From Proteus vulgaris (GTDB lineage: Bacteria > Pseudomonadota > Gammaproteobacteria > Enterobacterales > Enterobacteriaceae): a stretch of DNA of 64,000 nt. Of the stretch, positions 32,290 through 43,600 are shown one piece after another. Location: assembly GCF_016239305.1 (NCBI RefSeq), contig NZ_JAEHOQ010000012.1, positions 54,438 to 118,437 on the forward strand, read 5' to 3'. Every line of letters begins with the position of its first letter. The stretch's first letter is position 1. The notes below the pieces were generated by a model. The model did no database searches, had not been told where the DNA came from, and saw only the letters and a list, made by a program, of their open reading frames with translations. The position numbers were made by a program, and so were the translations under genes.

Positions 32290-33984
32290 ATGTCTAATAG
32301 TTCGTTTAATCGCCAATGGGCTAAAGTTATACTCGAAACTTTGACTCGTCATGGTTTACGCCATATCTGTATCGCACCCGGATCACGTTCGACTCCTTTA
32401 ACACTCGCAGCTGCCACTAATCAAAAATTAATATGTCATACGCATTTTGATGAACGTGGGCTTGGGCATTTAGCCTTGGGGTTGGCAAAAGCAACCAAAG
32501 ATCCTGTTGCTGTGATTGTGACATCGGGTACCGCTGTCGCTAATTTGTATCCGGCATTAATTGAAGCGGGATTAACAGGGGAGCGTGTTATCTTTTTAAC
32601 CGCAGACCGACCGCCCGAGTTAATTGATTGCGGTGCAAATCAAGCTATCCGTCAGCAAGGTATTTTTGCAACGCATCCTTCACAAACACTCTCTTTACCA
32701 CGACCGACAACGGATATTCCCGCAAGTTGGTTAGTTTCTACACTTGATAATGCGATGAATACATTGGTTCATGGCGCATTACACGTCAATTGTCCTTTTG
32801 CTGAACCGTTATATGGTGATGATGTTGAAACATCAACGCCATGGACTGAGGCTTTAGGAAATTGGTGGCAAAATGATAACCCTTGGTTACAAGAAACACG
32901 TTTTAACTCAGTTTCAACACACCCTCAATGGAATGAATTACGCCAGAAAAAAGGCGTTGTTATTGCAGGGCGTATTAGCCATGAAGAAGGTGTTGAAGTC
33001 GCAAAATGGGCATTACAATTAGGCTGGCCTTTATTAGGTGATGTATTATCACAAACTGGGCAACCGTTACCTTGTGCCGATTTATGGTTGAATAACGCAC
33101 AAGCAAAATCAGAACTCAATAACGCCGAAATCGTTATTCAATTTGGCTCAAGTTTAACAGGTAAACGTTTATTGCAATGGCAAGTGGGATGTTCTCCTAA
33201 CGCTTATTGGATTGTTGATCCTATTCCGGGACGCTTAGATCCCGGCCATCATCGAGGTGAAAAATTTACATTATCACCAATGCAATGGTTAAGGACGCAT
33301 CCGGCTGTTGATAATTTACCTTGGGCTAAAGCATTAACGCGTATCGCTACAGAAACCTATCAAAAGGTAAGTGAAATAACGAATTATTTTGGTGAAGCAC
33401 AGGTTGCACATCAATTAGATAAATTACTTCCTAGTGATGGACAGTTATTTGTTGGCAATAGTCTGATAGTTAGATTAATTGATGCTTTTGCTCAATTACC
33501 ACAAGGTTATCCTGTAATGAGCAACCGAGGTGCAAGTGGTATTGATGGTTTGATTTCAACCTCCGCAGGCGTTCACCGCGCGACAAAAAAGCCAACATTA
33601 ACAATTTTGGGCGATTTATCGGCACTGTATGATCTGAATAGCTTAGCGTTGCATCAACAAGTTTATGCACCTAATGTTATTATCGTAGTGAATAATAACG
33701 GTGGGCAAATATTTTCTATGTTACCCACGCCAGAGGCAGAGCGAGAACGTTTTTACTGTATGCCTCACTCATTAAATTTCAAACATGCAGCCGCAATGTT
33801 TGGTTTGCATTATGTATCACCAACAAGTTGGGATGCACTGTTAACGACTGTTCAGGAGTGCTGGGCAGGGGCGCCAACAACCACATTAATTGAATTAATT
33901 GTTGATAATACTGATGGCGCAAAAACATTAAATCAGCTGGTAAAACAGGTAACATCTCATGACTTTAGCATGTCAGCGATATAA
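32290..33984 (+). CDS. menD: SEPHCHC synthase MenD
   Basis: Thiamine-diphosphate enzyme joining 2-oxoglutarate and isochorismate (second menaquinone step). 564 residues (E. coli 556). N-terminal [15 protein letters not shown] with [19 protein letters not shown] (catalytic Glu region), ThDP/Mg motif [17 protein letters not shown] to [12 protein letters not shown]. It overlaps menH by 26 bases. Confidence 0.96.
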   Translation: MSNSSFNRQWAKVILETLTRHGLRHICIAPGSRSTPLTLAAATNQKLICHTHFDERGLGHLALGLAKATKDPVAVIVTSGTAVANLYPALIEAGLTGERVIFLTADRPPELIDCGANQAIRQQGIFATHPSQTLSLPRPTTDIPASWLVSTLDNAMNTLVHGALHVNCPFAEPLYGDDVETSTPWTEALGNWWQNDNPWLQETRFNSVSTHPQWNELRQKKGVVIAGRISHEEGVEVAKWALQLGWPLLGDVLSQTGQPLPCADLWLNNAQAKSELNNAEIVIQFGSSLTGKRLLQWQVGCSPNAYWIVDPIPGRLDPGHHRGEKFTLSPMQWLRTHPAVDNLPWAKALTRIATETYQKVSEITNYFGEAQVAHQLDKLLPSDGQLFVGNSLIVRLIDAFAQLPQGYPVMSNRGASGIDGLISTSAGVHRATKKPTLTILGDLSALYDLNSLALHQQVYAPNVIIVVNNNGGQIFSMLPTPEAERERFYCMPHSLNFKHAAAMFGLHYVSPTSWDALLTTVQECWAGAPTTTLIELIVDNTDGAKTLNQLVKQVTSHDFSMSAI

Positions 33985-34726
33985 TACCCATAATGAAGGG
34001 CCTTGGTTAGTTTGGTTGCATGGGCTATTAGGTGAAGGTTGTGAATGGGAGCCTGTCATTCAGGCTTGCCATGAATATCCATCACTTGTGATTGATTTGC
34101 CTCGTCATGGTGGTTCTGCATCTATCAGCGCGAAAGATTTTGTTGAAGTGAGTACATTGCTAACAGACACACTAAAAGAGCAAGGTATTGATCACTATTG
34201 GTTAATTGGTTACTCGTTAGGTGGCAGGATCTCAATGTATCATGCATGTTTTGGTGATACGACAGGATTAATGGGATTGATTGTAGAAGGTGGCAACCCA
34301 GGTTTGTATGATGCAACAGAAAGGCAAAGCCGCATTGCACATGATAAACGTTGGGCTGAGCGTTTTCGTAATGAATCTATTTGTGATGTATTAACACAAT
34401 GGTATCAACAACCCGTGTTTGCTGATCTAAGTGATGAAAACAGACGATTATTGATTGAAAAACGTCGCCATAATGCGGGGTTTTGTATTGCAGAAAGTTT
34501 AGAGATGCTTTCTTTAGGCCACCAGCCTTGGTTAGTCCCTGAATTACAGCAACTCACCTTGCCGTTTATTTGGCTTTGTGGTGAGAAAGATAAAAAATTT
34601 CAAGCGATAGCGCAGCAATATTCGCTACCATTAACGACTATCCCGCAAGCTGGACATAATGCGCATCAGGCACAGCCAGCTGCTTATGCTGCGGTGATAA
34701 ATCATGTTTTATCCCTCTTTGGTTAA
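33959..34726 (+). CDS. menH: SHCHC synthase MenH
   Basis: Alpha/beta hydrolase-fold lyase that removes pyruvate from SEPHCHC. 255 residues. Nucleophile elbow [13 protein letters not shown] (Ser near 89), oxyanion region [13 protein letters not shown], and the catalytic His near the end in [13 protein letters not shown]. The start lies inside the end of menD, suggesting coupling. Confidence 0.94.
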   Translation: MTLACQRYNTHNEGPWLVWLHGLLGEGCEWEPVIQACHEYPSLVIDLPRHGGSASISAKDFVEVSTLLTDTLKEQGIDHYWLIGYSLGGRISMYHACFGDTTGLMGLIVEGGNPGLYDATERQSRIAHDKRWAERFRNESICDVLTQWYQQPVFADLSDENRRLLIEKRRHNAGFCIAESLEMLSLGHQPWLVPELQQLTLPFIWLCGEKDKKFQAIAQQYSLPLTTIPQAGHNAHQAQPAAYAAVINHVLSLFG

Positions 34727-34738
34727 AGGAACCTAATT

Positions 34739-35596
34739 ATGCTTTACCCGAGCGAAGAAAAGTTATATGCACCGATTGAATGGCTAGATTGTTCTGAAGG
34801 TTTTGAAGATATCCTCTACCATAAATCAGTCGATGGCATTGCAAAAATTACGATTAACCGCCCGCAAGTGCGTAATGCTTTCCGTCCTTTGACAGTGAAA
34901 GAGATGATCCAAGCATTAGCGGATGCACGTTATGATGACACAATTGGTACTATCATTTTAACAGGTGCGGGTGAAAAAGCATTCTGTGCTGGTGGTGACC
35001 AAAAAATTCGTGGTGACTACGGCGGATATCGCGATGATAGCGGTACACATCACCTGAATGTGTTGGATTTCCAACGCCAAATCCGTACTTGTCCGAAACC
35101 TGTTGTGGCAATGGTCGCGGGTTACTCTATTGGTGGTGGTCATGTGCTTCATATGATGTGTGACTTAACTATCGCGGCAGAAAACGCTATTTTTGGTCAA
35201 ACAGGCCCTAAAGTGGGTTCTTTTGATGGTGGTTGGGGTGCTTCTTATATGGCCCGTATTGTAGGTCAAAAGAAAGCACGCGAAATTTGGTTCTTATGCC
35301 GTCAATATGATGCAAAAGAAGCATTAGAGATGGGTTTGGTTAACACTGTTGTTCCTTATGCCTCTCTTGAAAAAGAAACGGTTCGTTGGTGTCGTGAAAT
35401 GCTGGAAAACAGCCCAATGGCATTACGTTGTTTGAAAGCAGCATTAAATGCGGATTGTGATGGTCAAGCTGGTCTGCAAGAATTAGCCGGTAATGCAACT
35501 ATGCTGTTCTATATGACGGATGAAGGTCAAGAAGGTCGCAACGCCTTTAACGAAAAACGTCAACCTGATTTCTCTCGATTTAAACGTAACCCATAA
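34739..35596 (+). CDS. menB: 1,4-dihydroxy-2-naphthoyl-CoA synthase MenB
   Basis: Crotonase-fold enzyme that closes the second ring, turning o-succinylbenzoyl-CoA into DHNA-CoA. 285 residues, as in E. coli. [43 protein letters not shown] and [21 protein letters not shown] are the diagnostic blocks. AAAGGA precedes the ATG. Its stop overlaps menC (TAATG). Confidence 0.97.
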   Translation: MLYPSEEKLYAPIEWLDCSEGFEDILYHKSVDGIAKITINRPQVRNAFRPLTVKEMIQALADARYDDTIGTIILTGAGEKAFCAGGDQKIRGDYGGYRDDSGTHHLNVLDFQRQIRTCPKPVVAMVAGYSIGGGHVLHMMCDLTIAAENAIFGQTGPKVGSFDGGWGASYMARIVGQKKAREIWFLCRQYDAKEALEMGLVNTVVPYASLEKETVRWCREMLENSPMALRCLKAALNADCDGQAGLQELAGNATMLFYMTDEGQEGRNAFNEKRQPDFSRFKRNP

Positions 35597-36567
35597 TGAG
35601 AAACGCCAAACTCTATTCATTCAGCCTACCTGTAGATGCAGGCGTTGTTCTGCGCTATCAAAGGCTAAAAACGCGTGATGGTTTTCTTGTCTGTTTAGAG
35701 CAAAATGGCAAACAAGGATGGGGTGAAATTTCACCTCTTCCTGAGTTTAGCCGTGAAACTTTAGAGCAAGCACAAGCATCAGCGCAATCTTGGTTAACTG
35801 CGTGGTGTGCGGGTGAAAACCCAGAGCACAGTAAGCTGCCAAGCGTGGCTTTTGGTATAAGTTGTGCATTAGCAGAGCTTGAAGGCACATTGCCACTAGA
35901 GGCAAATTATCGCGCGGCACCTTTATGTAATGGCGACCCTGATGATTTGATTTTAAGCCTTAATGATATGAAAGGTGAAAAAGTCGCTAAAATCAAGGTG
36001 GGATTATATGAAGCGGTACGCGATGGAATAGTCGTTAACCTGTTATTAGAAGCCATTCCAGACTTAAAATTAAGATTGGATGCGAACAGAAGTTGGACCC
36101 CCGCCAAAGCAGAAGGATTTGCGAAGTATGTAAACCCTGCATGGCGTGATCGTATTGCATTCTTAGAAGAGCCTTGCAAAACACCAGAAGAGTCGCTGGC
36201 TTTTTCTCAAGCAACGGGAATTAATATTGCTTGGGATGAAACAGTTCGAGACGATGGGTTTGAAATAACACCACAACCCGGTGTCTCTACCATTGTGATA
36301 AAACCCTCATTGGTGGGAAGCCTTGAACATTGCCGCTCTTTAGTTGAGCAAGCGCATGCTTTAGGGCTTGATGCTATTATCAGCTCAAGCATTGAAAGTA
36401 GCTTCGGACTTACTCAATTAGCAAGAATTGCACAATGGTTAACGCCTAATAGCATTCCAGGATTGGATACCGTTGATTTAATTAAGCAACAACTTATTCG
36501 TCCTTGGCCCGATGTGGATATTCCGCTTATCTCTCTTGAACAGCTAGAGATTGTATGGCAACAGTAG
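35596..36567 (+). CDS. menC: o-Succinylbenzoate synthase MenC
   Basis: Enolase-superfamily dehydratase making o-succinylbenzoate from SHCHC. 323 residues (E. coli 320). The KIKVG motif (catalytic Lys), LRLDANRSW (metal Asp), EEPCK, WDE and VIKPSLVGS (second Lys) line up in family order. It overlaps menE by 13 bases. Confidence 0.94.
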   Translation: MRNAKLYSFSLPVDAGVVLRYQRLKTRDGFLVCLEQNGKQGWGEISPLPEFSRETLEQAQASAQSWLTAWCAGENPEHSKLPSVAFGISCALAELEGTLPLEANYRAAPLCNGDPDDLILSLNDMKGEKVAKIKVGLYEAVRDGIVVNLLLEAIPDLKLRLDANRSWTPAKAEGFAKYVNPAWRDRIAFLEEPCKTPEESLAFSQATGINIAWDETVRDDGFEITPQPGVSTIVIKPSLVGSLEHCRSLVEQAHALGLDAIISSSIESSFGLTQLARIAQWLTPNSIPGLDTVDLIKQQLIRPWPDVDIPLISLEQLEIVWQQ

Positions 36568-37982
36568 TTCAATTTAAACAATGGCCGTGGCATCACTGGG
36601 CACAAGTTAGTCCAAATGAAACGGCCATTATTTCAGGTGATTTACCTATTACATGGCAACAATTAAGTTGTCATATTAATCAATTAGCGAACCATTTTAT
36701 TAAGCAGGGTGTTAATACCCAAAGCACAGTATTGTTACGTGGCAAAAACCATATCAATCTTGTTTTTATATTACTCGCTATTTTTCAATGTGGTGCAAAG
36801 GTTTTACCTCTAAATCCACAACTCCCTAAGCCCTTACTGGATGATTTACTACCTCATTTAGACATTGATTTTTATGCCGATCTGAGTGAGTCAATACAGG
36901 ATCTAGAGGCTACATTGCTTGATCTTGAGGGTGTTGAGTTTGATAGCAGATCACGCCAACATAAAAATGAAACTGGGGATGTATCATGGTTGCCTTCTCG
37001 TATGGCGACCCTGATCCTGACTTCTGGTTCATCAGGATCACCTAAAGCAGCGGTACATACATTTGATGCTCATCTTTGTAGTGCTAAAGGTGTTCTATCA
37101 TTAATACCTTTTGAAAAAAATGATAGCTGGTTGCTCTCTTTACCTCTATTTCATGTATCAGGGCAAGGTATTTTTTGGCGCTGGTTGTTACGTGGTGCAA
37201 CGCTAGTGGTGCGTGATATGTATCCTTTTGAAAAAGCGTTACAAGGTTGCACTCATGCTTCTTTGGTACCTACACAACTTTGGCGTTTCTTGCAAAATAG
37301 CGCTCAACAAGATAATCAACTATCTACTACCTTAAGATCTGTTTTATTAGGTGGAGCGATGATCCCCATTGAGTTAACACAAGAAGCAGAGCATCGTGGA
37401 ATTCAGTGTTGGTGTGGTTATGGAATGACGGAAATGGCCTCTACTGTTTGTGCCAAACGCGCTGACGGTAAAGCAGGAGTAGGGCGTCCACTAAAAGGCA
37501 AAGAAATTAGGTTAGTCGATGATGAACTCCAGATACAATCTGACAGCGTTGCTTTAGGCTATTGGTTTGATAGTAAATTAAAACCATTATCACTCACTGC
37601 TGATGGCTGGTATTCAACACGAGATAAAGGCGACTTTATTGCTGATGAATGGTGTGTTTTAGGACGTTTGGATAATCTCTTTTTCAGTGCTGGCGAAGGT
37701 ATTCAACCAGAAGATATAGAAAAAATTCTCAATACATATCCAAGTGTTAGCCAATCTTTTGTTGTCCCTATTGATGATGTAGAATTTGGGCAACGTCCTG
37801 TTGCGGTTGTCGATGCTGATATTGAAATAATCAATCAATTACCACAGTGGTATCACTCTCGATTAGCGGGATTTCAACGACCCGTTGCTTGTTTACAACT
37901 TCCTGAAAGCCTTAAAAATGGCGGAATTAAAGTTTCCCGTAAACAAGTGCAAGAGTGGGTGAAACAGCAACAAGTGAATTGA
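36555..37982 (+). CDS. menE: o-Succinylbenzoate-CoA ligase MenE
   Basis: ANL-superfamily adenylating enzyme that activates o-succinylbenzoate with CoA. 475 residues (E. coli 451). AMP-binding P-loop [37 protein letters not shown], hinge-region motif YSTRDKGDF and the C-terminal domain Lys near [15 protein letters not shown] are present. Last gene of the operon; a terminator follows at 38012. Confidence 0.94.
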   Translation: MATVVQFKQWPWHHWAQVSPNETAIISGDLPITWQQLSCHINQLANHFIKQGVNTQSTVLLRGKNHINLVFILLAIFQCGAKVLPLNPQLPKPLLDDLLPHLDIDFYADLSESIQDLEATLLDLEGVEFDSRSRQHKNETGDVSWLPSRMATLILTSGSSGSPKAAVHTFDAHLCSAKGVLSLIPFEKNDSWLLSLPLFHVSGQGIFWRWLLRGATLVVRDMYPFEKALQGCTHASLVPTQLWRFLQNSAQQDNQLSTTLRSVLLGGAMIPIELTQEAEHRGIQCWCGYGMTEMASTVCAKRADGKAGVGRPLKGKEIRLVDDELQIQSDSVALGYWFDSKLKPLSLTADGWYSTRDKGDFIADEWCVLGRLDNLFFSAGEGIQPEDIEKILNTYPSVSQSFVVPIDDVEFGQRPVAVVDADIEIINQLPQWYHSRLAGFQRPVACLQLPESLKNGGIKVSRKQVQEWVKQQQVN

Positions 37983-38011
37983 TATTGTTATTCTATCGAA
38001 TTCTTTTTAGA

Positions 38012-38040
38012 AAGGCGCCCGAAGGCGCCTTATTATTTTT
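38012..38040 (+). terminator. Terminator after menE
   Basis: A perfect 8-bp GC-rich stem AAGGCGCC (38012-38019) with its complement (38024-38031), a 4-base loop and a T-rich tail. It lies 30 bases after the menE stop and close to the convergent katA stop. Confidence 0.9.
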
Positions 38041-38073
38041 GCCGAGTTGCTCACAGGGCTTCTTATTATACGG

Positions 38074-39528
38074 TTATTTAGCGTCTTTCTCTTCTAACAC
38101 TTTAATCGCTTTTTCAACGCCTGCACCATATTCAGGATGAACTTTAGTAAATAAGTCGATTTGGCGTTGTTGTGTCTCTTTACTTGCTTGTGATAATTCT
38201 CCCGCAATACGCGCAAACATACGTTGATGCTCGTCATCGCTTAATAGCTCATACAGTGCACGAGGCTGGCTGAAATAATCTTCATCTTCACGATGGTTCC
38301 AGTGATCGGCAGCACCTTCAATAGAGAGTGGTGGCTCTTTAAAGTCTGGTTGCTCTTGGAACACACCGCCACTATTTGGCTCATAAGTAATGCCATTACC
38401 ACTATTACCATCAACACGCATAGCACCATCACGATGATAATTATGGAATGGGCATTTTGGCGCATTAACCGGGATTTGATGATGGTTAACGCCTAAACGG
38501 TAACGATGCGCATCACCATAAGAGAATAGACGACCTTGTAACATCTTATCTGGTGAGAAACTAATGCCAGGAACAATATTAGCAGGGCTAAATGCTGCTT
38601 GTTCAACATCAGAGAAGTAGTTATCTGGATTGCGGTTTAACTCAAAGTAACCAACATCCATTAGTGGATAGTCAGCATGTGGCCAAACTTTAGTTAAATC
38701 AAATGGGTTATAAGGAACCGTTGATGCCTCTTTTTCTGGCATGATCTGAATTTGTAACTTCCAGCGTGGATAATCACCACGTTCAATGGCTTCAAAAAGA
38801 TCACGTTGAGAGCTTTCTCTATCTTTACCAACCAAAGTTTCAGCTTCATCATCCATTAAGTTCTTGATACCTTGTTGGCAACGGAAATGAAATTTAACCC
38901 AGAAACGTTCATTATCTTTATTGATAAAGCTATAAGTGTGGCTACCAAAACCGTGTACAAAGCGATAGCTTAAAGGTAAACCACGATCGCTCATATCGAT
39001 AGTTAATTGGTGCAAAGATTCAGGTAAATGAGAAAAGAAATCCCATTTATAAGCCATATTACGCATATTAGTGCGAGGGTCACGTTTTACGATATGGTTA
39101 AGATCAGGGAATTTAAGTGGATCACGTAGATAGAATACAGGGGTATTATTTCCCACCATATCCCAGTTACCTTCTTCGGTATAAAATTTTAAGGCGAATC
39201 CACGAATATCTCTCTCAGCATCAGCTGCACCACGTTCACCCGCAACTGTTGAAAAGCGAGCAAACATTTCTGTTTTTTTACCTACTTCAGAGAAAATTTT
39301 AGCTCGAGTATATTTCGTAATATCGTGAGTGACGGTAAAAGTACCAAAAGCACCAGAGCCTTTTGCGTGCATACGTCTTTCAGGGATAACTTCACGATCA
39401 AAATGGGCGAGTTTTTCTAAAAACCAGACATCTTGTAGTAACATTGGGCCACGAGGTCCTGCTGTTATTACATTATTATTATCTACAACTGGTACACCAG
39501 CCGCCGTTGTGAGCTTTTTCTTTTCCAT
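38074..39528 (-). CDS. katA: Haem catalase KatA
   Basis: Monofunctional small-subunit clade catalase that splits hydrogen peroxide. 484 residues from ATG 39528 (the open frame reaches 39561, but GGAGAAG precedes this ATG and [11 protein letters not shown] is the known N-terminus). Catalytic His54 lies in [12 protein letters not shown], Asn and Phe in [13 protein letters not shown], and the proximal haem Tyr in [14 protein letters not shown]. Met53, directly before His54, is the residue found as methionine sulfone in the crystallised P. mirabilis enzyme. From memory the two proteins differ at only a few positions, which is my strongest species indicator. Confidence 0.96.
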   Translation of the reverse strand: MEKKKLTTAAGVPVVDNNNVITAGPRGPMLLQDVWFLEKLAHFDREVIPERRMHAKGSGAFGTFTVTHDITKYTRAKIFSEVGKKTEMFARFSTVAGERGAADAERDIRGFALKFYTEEGNWDMVGNNTPVFYLRDPLKFPDLNHIVKRDPRTNMRNMAYKWDFFSHLPESLHQLTIDMSDRGLPLSYRFVHGFGSHTYSFINKDNERFWVKFHFRCQQGIKNLMDDEAETLVGKDRESSQRDLFEAIERGDYPRWKLQIQIMPEKEASTVPYNPFDLTKVWPHADYPLMDVGYFELNRNPDNYFSDVEQAAFSPANIVPGISFSPDKMLQGRLFSYGDAHRYRLGVNHHQIPVNAPKCPFHNYHRDGAMRVDGNSGNGITYEPNSGGVFQEQPDFKEPPLSIEGAADHWNHREDEDYFSQPRALYELLSDDEHQRMFARIAGELSQASKETQQRQIDLFTKVHPEYGAGVEKAIKVLEEKDAK

Positions 39529-39810
39529 CACATCTTCTCCAATTTGTGGAATAGTGAACATTAAAAAATAGCATGGGTGAATAAAACGAAGCGAACAGCC
39601 TTATATTTATTATGGTTAATTTTTGCTGTAATTCCACTTTAGCAATATTAAACTTATTAATAAAACCAATTAGACCAATAACATTGATAGATGTAACTTA
39701 TTTACATAGATTGAAAATTCTACAGATTAGCTTTCAATTTTGACTCAAGTTGTTTAATAAATTTGTTGTATAATTATAAGTTAGGACAATTGTTTGCTGG
39801 GGTAATCATA

Positions 39811-40353
39811 ATGAAAAAGTTTTTATTATTAGGAGCGATGAGCGCATTGTTTATTTCTGCTAATGCCAATGCCATATCGATGAATGTGCAAGCAGGTAAA
39901 CATTATACTGATGTACAAGCAGGTTTAGGTGATGCCGATTCTGGGCTCTCTTTTAACGGTAACTGGGCACGTAGTGATCACGATGGTCAGTTAGGTAGCT
40001 TAGGTGCAAAATTTGCGTTACCACTCGGTCCTTTCTCGGCAAGTGTTGGCGGTAAAGCACTTTACCTATCACCAAAAAATGGTGATGACGGAGCTGCTTT
40101 AGCGGGTGGTGTTGGACTTAATTGGCGTGTTTTGCCTTCACTGAGTGTTTATGGTGAAGCTTATGCCTCGCCGGAAGGATTAACATCAGGAAGTAAATCT
40201 TATTATGAAGCTGATGTCGGCGCTAAATACACGGTATTTAAACCACTTCATGTTAATGCAGGTTATCGGGTGATTGAAATCGAAAACTCACATAATAGAA
40301 GTAATAATAAATTAGCTGATGGTTTCTATGTTGGTGCAGGTTTAAGCTTCTAA
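39811..40353 (+). CDS. yfaZ: YfaZ-family outer membrane protein
   Basis: 180 residues from ATG 39811, with GGGG 9-12 bases upstream; a longer frame starts at 39763. An N-terminal signal peptide is clear (MKKFLLLGAMSALFISANANA). The mature part is a small beta-barrel pattern (GKHYTDVQAGLGD, VGGKALYLSPKNGDDG, YEADVGAKYT) with a terminal Phe (GAGLSF), as needed for BAM insertion. It matches E. coli YfaZ in length and block order. Function is not established. Confidence 0.88.
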   Translation: MKKFLLLGAMSALFISANANAISMNVQAGKHYTDVQAGLGDADSGLSFNGNWARSDHDGQLGSLGAKFALPLGPFSASVGGKALYLSPKNGDDGAALAGGVGLNWRVLPSLSVYGEAYASPEGLTSGSKSYYEADVGAKYTVFKPLHVNAGYRVIEIENSHNRSNNKLADGFYVGAGLSF

Positions 40354-40379
40354 GCAAAAACTTGCAGTGACGTTAAATA

Positions 40380-40417
40380 AAAAGCAGGTATTGAAAAATC
40401 AACACCTGCTTTTTTGT
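40380..40417. terminator. Terminator between convergent yfaZ and tyrP
   Basis: AAAGCAGGT (40381-40389) pairs exactly with 40403-40411, with A-rich and T-rich flanks on the two strands, so it can serve both genes. Confidence 0.8.
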
Positions 40418-40437
40418 TGTCTATATAAAAAAAGTGA

Positions 40438-41649
40438 TTAACCAACTTGAGGTAATAAACCAAAAGTGATGGCGATTTGAATACCAATTACAACTAAGCC
40501 ACAAGTAAATACAACGGTTAATGCACCTTTTCCGCCTTTGACTTTGTATTTATCAGAGCTGTGTTGCTCTTGTCTTACTTTCCAAACTAATAAAGCGGGT
40601 AGTAACAGTGCCAAAATAGATAATGCAATAGCAGCATAAGCTAAGGCTTGCACAAAGTTAGGAAAATAAAGAGCACAAAGTAAAGGTGGAACGAATGTTA
40701 ATAAGCTTGATTGCATGCGACCTGTTGCACGATTACTGCGTTTAAATAGGTCAGCAAGATAATCAAATAAGCCTAATGCAACACCAAGGAATGATGTAGC
40801 TAAAGCCAATGCGGCAAATAAGTTTACTGCAATATTGACGCGAGGCGTTGCAACGACATCACGGATAGCTGTAAGTAAGCCATTTAAACCTGATTGTTGC
40901 GCCATAATTCCCATAAAGGTATTTGTTGGAATGGCACCTAGTGTGGCAATTTGCCATAAAATATAGGCAACAAGAGGGATCGCACTACCAATAATAAAGA
41001 TAATACGTAATTTTTTAATATCACCATTCATATAACTTACAATACTTGGCACGCTACCGTGAAAACCAAATGAAGTAAAAATAACGGGAATAGCAGAAAG
41101 AATAAGTCCTTGAGCGACGGGCATTGACGTTAAATTGGCGCTTTCAACGTGGGGTAGCATCACAACTAGCATAAAGATTAAGAAAAAGACTTTTGCTGTA
41201 AATAGCAGTCGATTAATCATATCAACTGATGTGGTACCAATACCCACCACAGCACCGCCAATCACTGTAAAGATTATAATACCTTGAGTGACAGAGAGTT
41301 CATGACCAATCCAAGAGGATAGGGTAGATGAAAGCAATTCGCCAGCACCGCTAATGTAAGCCGTCGTCAATGCATACATCAATAAGAGTAGAGCAAGCCC
41401 AGTGATCACTTGACCACCAACACCAAGATAACGCTTAGCAATTGAACCAAGACCAGTATGAGGATCGTTGTATTGATAGACTTCCACTAGCAAGAGTGCG
41501 GTATAACTCATTAATAACCACAGTCCTACGAGTAATAGCATGATAGTACCAAAGCCAATACCTACCGCAGCCAGTGGCATTGCCAACATGCCTGCCCCAA
41601 TTGTTGTTCCTGCAACAATAAAAACACTACCTATAGTGCGATTTTTCAC
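40438..41649 (-). CDS. tyrP: Tyrosine-specific permease TyrP
   Basis: Inner-membrane proton-coupled tyrosine importer of the aromatic amino acid permease (HAAAP) family, 403 residues as in E. coli, about 11 membrane segments. The N-terminus [27 protein letters not shown] and the blocks [23 protein letters not shown] and [21 protein letters not shown] follow TyrP more closely than Mtr or TnaB. No TyrR box was called in the 5' region. Confidence 0.88.
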   Translation of the reverse strand: MKNRTIGSVFIVAGTTIGAGMLAMPLAAVGIGFGTIMLLLVGLWLLMSYTALLLVEVYQYNDPHTGLGSIAKRYLGVGGQVITGLALLLLMYALTTAYISGAGELLSSTLSSWIGHELSVTQGIIIFTVIGGAVVGIGTTSVDMINRLLFTAKVFFLIFMLVVMLPHVESANLTSMPVAQGLILSAIPVIFTSFGFHGSVPSIVSYMNGDIKKLRIIFIIGSAIPLVAYILWQIATLGAIPTNTFMGIMAQQSGLNGLLTAIRDVVATPRVNIAVNLFAALALATSFLGVALGLFDYLADLFKRSNRATGRMQSSLLTFVPPLLCALYFPNFVQALAYAAIALSILALLLPALLVWKVRQEQHSSDKYKVKGGKGALTVVFTCGLVVIGIQIAITFGLLPQVG

Positions 41650-41776
41650 TAAATCCTCTGCTCGCTAGCCTATTTTATTTATATAAAATGCAGAGTATAA
41701 GAATGGTAAATATCTGTCAAATTTTAATTACGTATAGTGTAATGATATGTTTACAAAAAATAAAGGGCGAATAAAA

Positions 41777-41808
41777 AAGCGCCAATTTATAAGTATTAAT
41801 TGGCGCTT
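41777..41808 (-). terminator. Terminator after the YgdI/YgdR lipoprotein gene
   Basis: An 11-bp perfect stem (41777-41787 with 41798-41808). Read on the minus strand it is followed by a run of T, so it ends the lipoprotein transcript. Confidence 0.85.
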
Positions 41809-41831
41809 AATTGGAGGGGTAATTAAGAATA

Positions 41832-42065
41832 TTAATCGTCAAGCTCTACCATTCGTCTTATTTGATCACGATTAATTTGTTTCAATTGTCCTGTTTCTGC
41901 ATCTTTGTAGGTAATTAATCCTGTTTTTTCATCTTCTTGGGGTTTATCTGTTGTTAAAATCGTTTCTCCATTCACTGTTTCTATTTTTTGTGGAGTTGAA
42001 CAGCCAGCAACTAATAAGAGTGATGCAGAGATAGCAACAACTGAGAAAATAGAATTTAATTTCAT
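41832..42065 (-). CDS. Small YgdI/YgdR-family lipoprotein
   Basis: 77 residues with a lipoprotein signal: a hydrophobic segment then LVAGCS, lipidation Cys at 22. The mature ~55 residues form the DUF903 small beta fold (NGETILTTDKPQ, TGLITYKDAETGQLKQINRDQI). Known relatives YgdI and YgdR in E. coli are outer-membrane lipoproteins without assigned function. AAGGAAAA lies in front of the ATG. Confidence 0.88.
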   Translation of the reverse strand: MKLNSIFSVVAISASLLLVAGCSTPQKIETVNGETILTTDKPQEDEKTGLITYKDAETGQLKQINRDQIRRMVELDD

Positions 42066-42154
42066 AATAATTTTCCTTTTTTATCAATGTAATTTAATTC
42101 TAGTCAATGATAGACAACAATGTTAGAAAAAAAGGAAAATTCAGATAATTCAAA

Positions 42155-42433
42155 TCATTCAGAGCAAATTTCTATTTCAATGTCACTAATAGGATGACAG
42201 CTACAAGGTAAGATTTCATCAGGTTGGATAAATGCTAAAGGTTCATTGCGATAGCAAACCTTACCTTTTACTAAACGTAGACGACAAGAGCCACAATAGC
42301 CTTCACGGCATTGGTATTCGACTTGGATTTTCCCATGCTCTAAAGCATCCAGCAGTGAAGGATGGGCGTCAGTATGAAATTCTAGCGGTGTTGAAAGACC
42401 CTGCTGATGCAGGGTCACTTTATGAGATGCCAT
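42155..42433 (-). CDS. yfaE: 2Fe-2S ferredoxin-like protein YfaE
   Basis: 92-residue plant-type ferredoxin with the cluster motif CREGYCGSC plus a distal Cys in EILPCSCH. In E. coli YfaE helps to maintain the diferric-tyrosyl radical cofactor of NrdB. It follows nrdB by 25 bases and is the third gene of the nrdAB operon, as in E. coli. Confidence 0.92.
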   Translation of the reverse strand: MASHKVTLHQQGLSTPLEFHTDAHPSLLDALEHGKIQVEYQCREGYCGSCRLRLVKGKVCYRNEPLAFIQPDEILPCSCHPISDIEIEICSE

Positions 42434-42458
42434 AACGTATCAGTGTTATTTCTCAGTA

Positions 42459-43589
42459 TTACAGTTCAAAATTACTCAAGTCATCAGTATCAACTTGTGA
42501 ATCAATTTGACCCACAAGATAAGAACTGACTTCAACTTCTTGAGGTGCTACTTGAACGTTGTCAGACACTAACCATGCATTGATCCATGGAATAGGATTT
42601 GAGCGCGCTTTAAATGGTAATTTAAGGCCTACTGCTTGCATACGAATATTTGTAATATATTCAACATATTGGCAGAGGATTTCTTTATTTAAACCAATCA
42701 TCGAGCCTTCAGAGAACAGATATTCCGCCCACTCTTTTTCTTGCTCTGCGGCTTCAACAAATAAGTCATAACATTCTTGTTCGCATTCTGCGGCTATTTC
42801 TGCCATTTCAGGATCATCTTGACCTGAACGCAGTAGATTTAGCATGTGTTGTGTGCCAGTTAAGTGCAAGGCTTCATCACGCGCAATCAATTTAATGATT
42901 TTGGCGTTACCTTCCATTAACTCTCGTTCAGCAAAGGCAAATGAACACGCAAAGCTCACATAGAAACGAATAGCTTCTAACGCATTTACACTCATGATAC
43001 ACAAATAAAGTTGTTTCTTTAATTTGCGTAAAGTCACATTAACGGTTTTGCCTTGAACATGATGATCGCCTTCACCATACATGTGATATAGGTTAGTTAA
43101 TCTGATTAACTCATCGTAATAAGAAGAAATATCACGTGCACGTTTTAAAATTTCTTCATTTTCAACGATATCATCAAATACGACAGAAGGATCGTTAACA
43201 ATATTACGGATAATATGAGTATAAGAGCGCGAGTGAATGGTTTCAGAAAATGACCATGTTTCAACCCATGTTTCTAACTCAGGGATCGAGATTAAAGGTA
43301 AAAATGCCACGTTAGGGCTTCTGCCTTGAATCGAATCCAACAGTGTTTGATATTTTAAATTACTAATAAAAATGTGTTTTTCATGATCGGGCAGCGCATT
43401 ATAGTCAATACGATCACGAGAAACGTCCACTTCTTCTGGACGCCAGAAGAAGGAGAGTTGTTTTTCAATTAGCTTTTCAAAAATAGGGTATTTTTGCTGA
43501 TCATAACGCGCTACGTTAACAGGCTGCCCAAAAAACATGGGCTCCTGAAGTTGATCATTTTTAACTTGTGAAAAAGTAGTATAGGACAT
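42459..43589 (-). CDS. nrdB: Ribonucleotide reductase class Ia, beta subunit
   Basis: Radical-generating R2 subunit of 376 residues. Iron ligands appear in [30 protein letters not shown] and [13 protein letters not shown], and the radical Tyr lies near residue 123 in the SYTHII segment. The C-terminal tail ([10 protein letters not shown]) is the NrdA-docking peptide. Eleven bases separate it from nrdA. Confidence 0.97.
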   Translation of the reverse strand: MSYTTFSQVKNDQLQEPMFFGQPVNVARYDQQKYPIFEKLIEKQLSFFWRPEEVDVSRDRIDYNALPDHEKHIFISNLKYQTLLDSIQGRSPNVAFLPLISIPELETWVETWSFSETIHSRSYTHIIRNIVNDPSVVFDDIVENEEILKRARDISSYYDELIRLTNLYHMYGEGDHHVQGKTVNVTLRKLKKQLYLCIMSVNALEAIRFYVSFACSFAFAERELMEGNAKIIKLIARDEALHLTGTQHMLNLLRSGQDDPEMAEIAAECEQECYDLFVEAAEQEKEWAEYLFSEGSMIGLNKEILCQYVEYITNIRMQAVGLKLPFKARSNPIPWINAWLVSDNVQVAPQEVEVSSYLVGQIDSQVDTDDLSNFEL

Positions 43590-43600
43590 AGCTTCCTCAA

